Assembly (NCBI GenBank): GCA_034440575.1
Contig: JAOTOL010001478.1
Coordinates: forward strand, 921,001 to 985,000
Direction of reading: 5' to 3'
DNA: 64,000 nucleotides
Source: Imbricaverruca yamaguchii
Taxonomy: Eukaryota; Arthropoda; Thecostraca; Neoverrucidae
Of this stretch, positions 56,701-64,000 are shown in pieces. Under the pieces are notes generated by a model. It did no database searches. It was not told where the DNA came from and worked only from the letters and a program-made list of their open reading frames with translations. The stretch's first letter is position 1; each line of letters opens with the position of its first letter. The position numbers were made by a program, and so were the translations under genes.

Positions 56701-59700
56701 CGCCACCATTCTCGGTGCAGGCAGTATTGAACGAGTTCTACATAGGTACCCGCAATTGATTCTATAATATGAGATAAAGTACCATGTACCTACACCAGAC
56801 AGCCCTCCCTGTCCTATCTTTTATTGCAGAACTTCGCATGCCTTGTGTTTCGCGTGCAGCTCAATATTTGACCATACGTGCCATACTATCTCGGGAAGAA
56901 GCGGGATCAGACTCCGCTGAGTGAACGATCCTAGCAAGCACTCATGTTAGTCATCAGTCTATGTTTATCGTCCTCCATCATGTTTATGACGATAACTATA
57001 TTTGGTTGCTATTCTTTTTTCCAGGGGCGGATGCAGCGGTTTGCCAAGAGGTAGGTTAACTTGCCACGGTCGCCAAATAAGTGTCAAATTCCTTCAAGCG
57101 AATATGTGAAGAACGGAGACCATCACAAATGCCAAGGGCATGCCAAAGTCTCAGATACCAGAATCGACTGCAAAACGGCGCCGATCGGGGCCCAAGCTGG
57201 TCATCCCCCTCCCCTCCCCAGGAGCCGTCCTTGTTCGTGCCCACGTTCGTTAGCCGGTATGAATGTGTCTAATAACTCTCGGGCATTCGGACACCTATGA
57301 GATATCACACCCAAACGCGAACACAAATGGCCGACCACCATTACGGGAAATCAGACGTGATGAAAAATGAAAGGTGCACCGAGCGGGAGAGGCAAATTGG
57401 ATTGCGGCGCTGACCTTTAGCTGCTGTTCTGGGTTTCATCTGTGCGCTGTATGATGGTGCGTTTTGTGGAGCGACGACGCGCGCTCCGAATGCTTAGTTG
57501 GCTCGCATAGACTTCTCCACATCGAATTAGACAGTGCCGCGTGGGCAACCTAAAGCTGCGAATGAATAGGAAAAACGCCAGAATGTTCTATGCAACGTTG
57601 CTGGCGTAGCTTGGCTCTTCGTTGGGAGTGGTGGTAAGTTGTTTGTATGGAGATGCACGCTCCAGTCGTGAAGGCTCATTTGTGTTTTGACAAGGTACAT
57701 CTATTGCTGATCACATATTGGTCACACGTTGATCAATAGTGCCCTCTCCGGTGGTATCAAGCGTGCTGAATTCGGTTGAAGCTGCATAAGCGGTGTAGTT
57801 GGCGGCCAGCTCCCTGGTCATGGTACCGTACATTACATGTTGATCATGGCACATGCTGCTGTCTCCTGGACGATGCACACGCTCGGTGCTATGGCTGAAT
57901 CGTTCATAACCAGCGATCTTTCAAAAGCAGCGAGTTCTACGAGTTTGCTTTAACGATCCAGATTACATGGATATACGAGAATATGCAAAACTAACTACGA
58001 CGGGACGAATCCGAGGCCCATTTGTTGACCATCTCCACCGTCAGTGACTATTCCCTATTGATTCAGCATTGCTGCAGGAGGGGATGGGATCTCGTTGGTT
58101 CAGATGGTAGTTCACAGGCGTAAATTGACGAGACCCCCAGTCATGGATGTCACTTGGTAAAGTTGATTGGGGGGGGGGATTGATTGTTTTTATGGCATTT
58201 TTATCTGGAGAGGGGTCATCGGGTGAAAAAAAAACTCGTTGAGGGAGGTGCACTCGAGCCTTCAGAAAAGGCGTCTCCACAGGATCAATGGGATTTAAGA
58301 TTCGGTCTGACTATGGAGCCAAATCAATGATGGGGAATTGATCATTGGGGTGGAGGGTGTGGGGACAATTGTCCTTCCCCCTTAGCGCACAAAAACTGAC
58401 ACCCCTGCTTTTAGTAAAAAGTCCTTAGTGCTTTCCATGTCAAAATGACTAAGTGACATCCCAGATTCATAAATGCTTCATTGCGTGGCAATATTGCATT
58501 GGGAAAAGTTTGGTTTCATATATTTCGTGTGCCCTCGTTATTTCAAGTCCATTGAGGTCATCGGAATCCGAGACCAAGAGTTGTGCAATTTATGCCGCCG
58601 AGCCACCTGGGCATGGCCAGCACCTCACGTGGGTGGGAAAAGGGGCCACGTCTCCAGCGTTTGCTGTGCTAAGAGGCACTGCCCCAGTTCTATAGTCGAA
58701 TTAGAACTGAACACGTGAAACTCTATTCGAGAAAACCGTGCTCTTTCAAACGACTTGCTTTCTTGTGCCAAACTGGTTCCCGTTACTTTGCACTTTACTT
58801 ACCCCGGTTACCCCGGATGACAGAAAGATATTGTTGTCAGGTTGCTCCAGTTCACTTTCGCAGTTCTGGTGTTGTCCGCCAGTATCGCTAGTGTCAGCCG
58901 ACCACTTCGCGAGTTGTTCTCACCACGAAAACAACTGCATTGTGCGAGCATAGTGGAGTCCATCAGTGTCGGCCGTATTGATGGTGCATATCGAACACCA
59001 GTCGAGGCCCTTTGTTGTTCTGGAACAAGGCGAAATCTTCGGTTCGCCAGCGATATATTCGCAGCCATTTGTACCCGTACGAAGTATTGATAGATGTCGG
59101 GTACCTATGTGGCCATTTTTGCTGTTTGTCTCTGCTGCTTTGGTTATCGTATGATCTTCTGTCGGTACATCACTCTGATATACGGCGTGAACCCCCCGCT
59201 CGTTGTGCTGCTGAATCACTGTGCGGCCCAATGTGAACACCAGGTGGTCTGACGATAAATACATTCGTGGGCGTGAATGATTGCTGTTGAGAGCCCAAAT
59301 ACACATTCCAGTGTCATGAAGAAATATTCCTCGTTTTAGATACCCATTTCAAGGTACCTTTTTTCAAAGAAAATCGTCCAGAACTGGGACAGTCCTTTTA
59401 ACATTATGCCAATGGGCGTTCGCATGCTGCATGTTACACATCGACGCTAAAAGCTGGCATCCTTGTTGTTTAGTATTGCAGGTCAGAAGCACCAGGGGCA
59501 AATAACACTTCGGCTTATGCAGCTGACATCCGAATGCACTGTCTGAAACTGAAATCAGCCAATTGAAACCTAAATGCTACTAAAGCAAGCATTGATGTAA
59601 GGACATAAACTCAACATAGTCCCTGACATGACTCAAGGCACCTGGCTATTCCAAACAAGTTCGAATACCTAGGAACACGCCCATGTCTCATGGGCTGAAG

Positions 59701-60519
59701 GTAGTTGCCAGCTATAAACCTCACTAAGTACACCAGAATACAGAAGTTTATCCAGAGAAACTTATCATTTCATGTGATATAGCCAAAACAATCGCCTGCT
59801 TTTGCATTCAGCGTGCATAATTGTATGTATAGTGTGCGTGTGCGTGAGCACGCTGAGCAACAGTTGAGCATGATTTTATTGGCAACGTTTCGGCCCACTC
59901 CCCTAACGAGTCAACTGGCAGATGATGTACATGCATGCGGATATTTAACACAACCGGCTAGAAGTAAGGGACACCGTTCAGACCGACCCAAGAAATCAGA
60001 CGTTCTAATATCGTGGTGGCACATGGCGATGATAATCGTCTTCCAAAGGTGAAGGAAACATCTGGTGTCAGTGATGGACTGCGGAAGTAGTGTAGGAAGG
60101 TTGTGGAATCTGCGTATATTGCCACACGCAAGAATATTAATAGTGTTTCTGGTAGTTCATGGTTGCAAGTGTTGTAGCGGAACTAGTTGTGCAGCATGAT
60201 GAAAAAGGACCCGTGAACAGCAATGTCGTGGTATTTATTTCGTTTTTTTTCAATTCGTTTTCAATTGACTACTTCACTACTTTGTTTCCTCAGTGTCTGC
60301 GCATGCGAGTACTGCATAATTGCCGCCTCGCAATCTGCGTTGAGAGAACAAGGATTATATATCCGCATGCATACATATCATCTGGGAGTCGACTTGATGT
60401 AGACGTAAGCCGAAACGTTCCCAAATGAAATTGCACTCCCATTGCTCTGTGTTCTCACAATCAAGTTTGACATTCCATCCCAACTAGCACAAATGACACC
60501 TAGCATATACAGTGAACGC
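56701..60519. other. no recognisable gene
   Basis: Unique, mostly AT-rich sequence with short ORFs. CAGGGGCGGATGCAGCGG at 57024 resembles a DNA-transposon terminus. The 128-codon minus-strand ORF at 58920-59306 has no domain I recognise. Confidence 0.4.
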
Positions 60520-60545
60520 GGAACAACAAGCAAACACAAAACAGT

Positions 60546-60713
60546 TGGTGAGTCGACAAGTCTGCCTTTGGCAACCGCAAATCACAATACCAGAGTCTGA
60601 GGTTGGTCAGTCGAAAAGTCAGTATTTGGCAACCGTAAAGCACAACATCGGAGTCTGAGGCTGGTGAGTCGACAAGCCTGCCTGGCAACCGTAAATCGCA
60701 ACACCGGAGCCTA
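60546..60713. repeat. 58-59-bp minisatellite interrupted by a SINE
   Basis: Three units marked by GGTGAGTCGACAAGTCTGCC-like sequence at 60546, 60604 and 60663; the array is cut by SINE copy 4, and a remnant (ACCGGAGCCTAAGG) follows at 60877. Confidence 0.88.
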
Positions 60714-60887
60714 GTTGGTTATTGGTTTTACGACACATTGACCGTTGAGTCATGTAGCGTCGCCAATCTCTCACGCCGATTGGTCGCGGGCGAAGAGTAG
60801 CGACAGGTGAGACTCGAACCCACAACATTTCGATTGTGAGACGAGCAACTTACCCCAAGGCTATTCGTCCCCCAAGACCGGAGCCTA
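60703..60887 (-). mobile_element. tRNA-derived SINE copy 4 with 11-bp TSD
   Basis: The body is 60714-60876 on the minus strand. The B box appears on plus as GAGACTCGAACC, the A-box region as GAGCAACTTACCCCAAGGCT, and the shared tail as TTGGTTATTGGTTTTACGAC. ACCGGAGCCTA is repeated at 60703-60713 and 60877-60887, inside the 58-bp array. Confidence 0.93.
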
Positions 60888-60890
60888 AGG

Positions 60891-62559
60891 TTAGCTTAAT
60901 ATTGAGGGCGTTTGCAGGCATTCAGAAGCGCTGAGAGGCTAACACAAAGGCCCATCAGACCACAAACTGCTCGGGTGAGAAGAACAATGCATAGGAAACC
61001 AAATGAGCTTCCACCGTAAAGAGGTTCCTTTAGTTGAGCTCCCTGTGAATAGAAGTCAACACCTGCTACGTTTCGGTAATCGTTTCAAGCAACGCTATGA
61101 AACGTAAACAGCGCTGAAGATGCTTGAAATGAACAGAATGTATTTCTAATGAGCATTAGAAGCACATAAGAAGACAGCATTGTCTTCTTATTAAAGCGCT
61201 GACGTACCCCATCAGGATCTCGTTCTCGACTATGCAACGTTTGATGAAACTGGAGTGACCTGAGACAACGCGATGGAATATCGCTCGACTCGGATGACCT
61301 TTTCGGTGCCACGTTGGGCTACCTGGCGCCGTGCTGGACTCTCACGTCCTGACGACATCACGACACCTGTTCTGACTCTGAGCGGCTCTTTGGGGCGTGG
61401 TCCGGAGGGTGTGGGGGGTGCTCTCAGCTTAGTGGGTTACTACAGTGACGACAATCTTGCCTGACCTGATCGCCTTGAATTGGGACCTACACTGAAAGTG
61501 ATGTACAGAGAAAATACAGTTGGTCATTTGTACGTCGGGTGCCAATTTCTGGTGGATTGTTTCATTACAGCGAGGTGCTATGGTACACCTCAAGTTGGTA
61601 GCGTGTATTCCCGCCGTCCCCAAAGGCATTAGAGATGTCAAAAGTTGCCTTGAGTTTTGGAAGATGCCACAGCAAAATTCCATCTCCAGGTGTCAGTTGT
61701 AAATGTAGTCAGTTACTGTGTTGTATTCATTCGATTGAGATGAGGGTTGGGAGACATTTGCGAGTAGCCAAAGTCGTGATCAAACCCTGATTTAGCTTGA
61801 CCAGTTGCAATGATAACACTAGAAGTTTTAAAAAGCTCACAGGATATACTAGCTGTTTGCGCACAGTGGTGATGCGTCTTGTTCTCTGCCTCCGCCACCA
61901 CCGACTATGCTGGAGATGACACCCATCTGAGTGGATTTAGAGGCTGGCACACAACGGAGGGGAGCTCACTGAAAAACTGGCCCGTCTGGAGGCACCGGAT
62001 CTGCCCCTGCGGTGTTTTGAACACGGCTAAGCTTTGGACAGACTCCACAAAAGAACACGCTCATGTCTACATCTTTAGCAACTACCGCAGTCGTCCGTTT
62101 CCGCTGTGGGACTCGGAAGCGGGGTGACTACATGCATCTACCAAGGACAACGGTCCCTCACTTTGAAATTGCATCAGCCCATGAAGCTAGATCCTGAGGA
62201 GTAGATTCGGATTCCTTCGGATTAGTTTCTCGCGAGGCTTTTCATCGGGATAACCGGATTATTTCAGGGTCAGCAGCTTCCCTGTGTTTTTGTCTGCCAC
62301 ACCAGATGGGCCATTATTCAACGTTGTTCTGTTCTCAGACATCGATAGGCAAACGTGAAAGGGTGCTGCAAAGCCATTAGGATTCATTTCATTGTTATTG
62401 TGTTCCAGCCCAATTTATGGTTCTTAGAGTTCATTACAAAGGGTTAATTCATCATGTTTATGCCTTCTTTTGATTCATTCCTGCACGTGAGACAATCTAA
62501 AGTTTCCGACCAAATTGTGCACGGCCAGCCGAGTTGAATGCGGCCCATCCATCTTCTCT
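60891..62559. other. no confirmed gene
   Basis: Unique sequence. An 82-codon plus-strand ORF at 61879-62127 (HLSGFRGWHTTEGSSLKNW, ending PFPLWDSEAG) has a moderately coding-like third-position bias but no recognised domain. Confidence 0.35.
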
Positions 62560-62640
62560 GTGTGTGCTCGAGTCGCGCTATTGCCTGGCGGCGTGGCACG
62601 CAGGTACACTAACTCGGCCAAGCGCGCTCCCATCTGGCCC

Positions 62641-62712
62641 GCTGCCGCTGCCGCCGCTGCCGCCGCCACCGCCGCCACCACCGCCGCCGCCACCACCGCC
62701 GCCGCCGCCGGC
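62641..62712. repeat. GCC trinucleotide repeat
   Basis: About 24 triplets of GCC with GCT and ACC interruptions, within the CpG island. Confidence 0.95.
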
Positions 62713-62852
62713 GCAGCTCCGTCGCGTCACGTGACCGCGTGACGCGGCAGCCGCCAGCGGACGGCCACAGAGCTGGCGCGTCATTCCGTCACGTCGCCGC
62801 CAATGGCACTGCCTCGGACCGCCGCTGCACAGGTGACCGGACAAATTGGATA

Positions 62853-63176
62853 ATGGCGGACGCAGTCGACGCCTGTGACGCGCTCTGTTCGCGTGATGGA
62901 CGGCCGATGGAAGCGGCGGCCGCCGGCGGTGGCGAGGCGCGCGACTCGCGCGCCGTCTCGCGCTTCGCCTCGGCGCGAGGCGCGTCCGTGCGCGGCGTGC
63001 GGCCGTGGCGATGCTTCGAATCGCTCGGCGGCCGGCTTTCGCGCGAAACGCGACTTTTGCAACGCTCCGCCGCGGCGGCGTGGAAACGACAAAGAAAAGT
63101 GCCGGCCATGTTTGCACAAAGGCGGCGCCGGCTGACATTCGCGATTGACGCGGGCCGTGATTTGGCGCGCACGTGA
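62853..63176 (+). CDS. candidate first exon or small ORF, 107 codons
   Basis: ATGGCG in good start context (ATAATGGCG) opens a frame of 107 codons ending at TGA. About three quarters of its third positions are G or C, but the whole island is very GC-rich, so this is weak evidence. The peptide starts MADAVDACDALCSRDG, has an Ala/Gly stretch and ends very basic (AAAWKRQRKVPAMFAQRRRR). No domain is recognised. It may be a 5' exon whose splice donor lies inside the frame, or a chance ORF. Confidence 0.22.
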   Translation: MADAVDACDALCSRDGRPMEAAAAGGGEARDSRAVSRFASARGASVRGVRPWRCFESLGGRLSRETRLLQRSAAAAWKRQRKVPAMFAQRRRRLTFAIDAGRDLART

Positions 63177-63260
63177 CGGCCGCCGGCGGCCTCCAAATAA
63201 CACAGCAGCCGGCCGAGAGTCGGTGTATCCGCCGTTCACAAAACACCGGATGTAGTCGGC

Positions 63261-64000
63261 CGAAAGTCCGCCAACTGGAAACTTTGTCCAGCCCACTTTT
63301 GAACGGTGACGTCAGTCAACGGATTCGACCCGTCCCTCCGCCCACTCCTCGCGCCGGTCACCGCCGGAGGCAAGGTCACAGTGTCCGGCGAGGGAGGGGT
63401 GAGGGGGGCTGTGCAGAGCCAGACACGACGTGGGCATCCTTTGTCCAATAATCACTATGCTAACACAACTGCGTCGGACGTGGAAGCATGCACGAGGAAA
63501 ATCACGTAGTCTGAAAAATAGGACACCCCGCCTTGTGTGATGCGAGCTGGTGTACCATTTGTCCTTATTGCGAACTCGGAGCTAAAACGTCATCGAAGCG
63601 AATTATCGTTTCACTTTGTGGGCATAGCACCGATCAATGTGCTCCAGTTGGAAACGGCCTTAGGTGCGGCCAGATTTGCTGGCACCGCTGGATAAGTTTG
63701 CGCTTAATTGATACCGTGAAGTATTGTGGTGATCGTCATGCTGCCTGTGCGCTGAATCAGGTGTAACCAGGAATTTTGACGAGGAGATTCGTCTGGGGAG
63801 GCGAAATTCTCCGCAGGGGTGCCACCTGATAGAGAAATTTGACGGGGTAACTGCACTCGAGGGGCCTTGTCTTTCCAGTCAGCGCGATGGCACCGCCTTT
63901 CACAGGGGAGGTGGCACGTGCCTCCTGTTCCCTCTTGGCTCCGCCACTGTACTGAGGCGAAACTATTCCGACCTTATTGGTAGAGTATGGACATTGTAGA
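63261..64000. other. no recognisable gene; possible DNA-transposon end
   Basis: CTTGGCTCCGCCACTG at about 63933-63948 (minus: CAGTGGCGGAGCCAAG) resembles a hAT-like terminus. No partner end is visible in the window. Confidence 0.35.

Larger units (their letters stand above)
62560..63260. promoter_or_regulatory. CpG island with GCC repeat
   Basis: CpG-dense sequence with a GCC/ACC trinucleotide repeat (62641-62712), CACGTGAC near 62728 and GCGTGACGCG nearby. It has the look of a promoter and 5' exon region. Confidence 0.45.

Overview
This is a stretch of animal (metazoan) nuclear DNA, probably from an invertebrate. It has no dense run of long ORFs, no operons and no bacterial-type genes. It does have APE-type non-LTR retrotransposons (LINEs), four copies of a tRNA-derived SINE, CpG-rich islands, microsatellites and an exceptional load of minisatellites. 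About one fifth of the window (roughly 13 kb by my tally) is tandem arrays with unrelated units of 5 to about 88 bp. I cannot name the species. The long ORFs lying in the arrays are open in several frames on both strands and are artefacts of repeats, not genes.

Layout: 0-1.2 kb holds a candidate exon on the minus strand. 1.6-6 kb is a GA tract, a 12-bp array, SINE copy 1 and a large 32/38-bp array that abuts a GC3-rich exon candidate on the minus strand. 11.1-13.1 kb has a 20-bp array followed by an AGGAC pentamer array. 14.5-19.8 kb has several minisatellites and SINE copy 2. 22-23 kb is a CpG island with a short, well-bounded exon candidate on the minus strand. 24.8-30.5 kb is one decayed LINE, readable from endonuclease to C-terminus, whose coding region was blown apart by two internal minisatellites; one of these amplifies the LINE's own endonuclease catalytic motif. 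32.9-33.7 kb has a CRE-bearing array and a 10-bp palindromic array. Around 34.0-34.6 kb is a dense cluster of nuclear-receptor half-sites. 36-37.2 kb has a LINE 3' remnant and SINE copy 3. 39.7-44.8 kb has an ORF candidate, four minisatellites and a CpG island with five E-boxes. 45.7-50.9 kb has two young CR1-like LINE copies in convergent orientation, the second inserted inside a 55-bp array. 52-55 kb is mostly CT-rich microsatellite. 60.5-60.9 kb has SINE copy 4, nested in another minisatellite. 62.5-63.3 kb is a CpG island with an ATG-led ORF.

Host genes: I can support only isolated exon candidates, by coding-like third-position GC and by splice-like borders. None matches a family I can name with confidence, and I see no complete gene model. 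The main biology here is mobile-element insertion combined with runaway tandem duplication of short segments, including segments inside transposons and next to exons.
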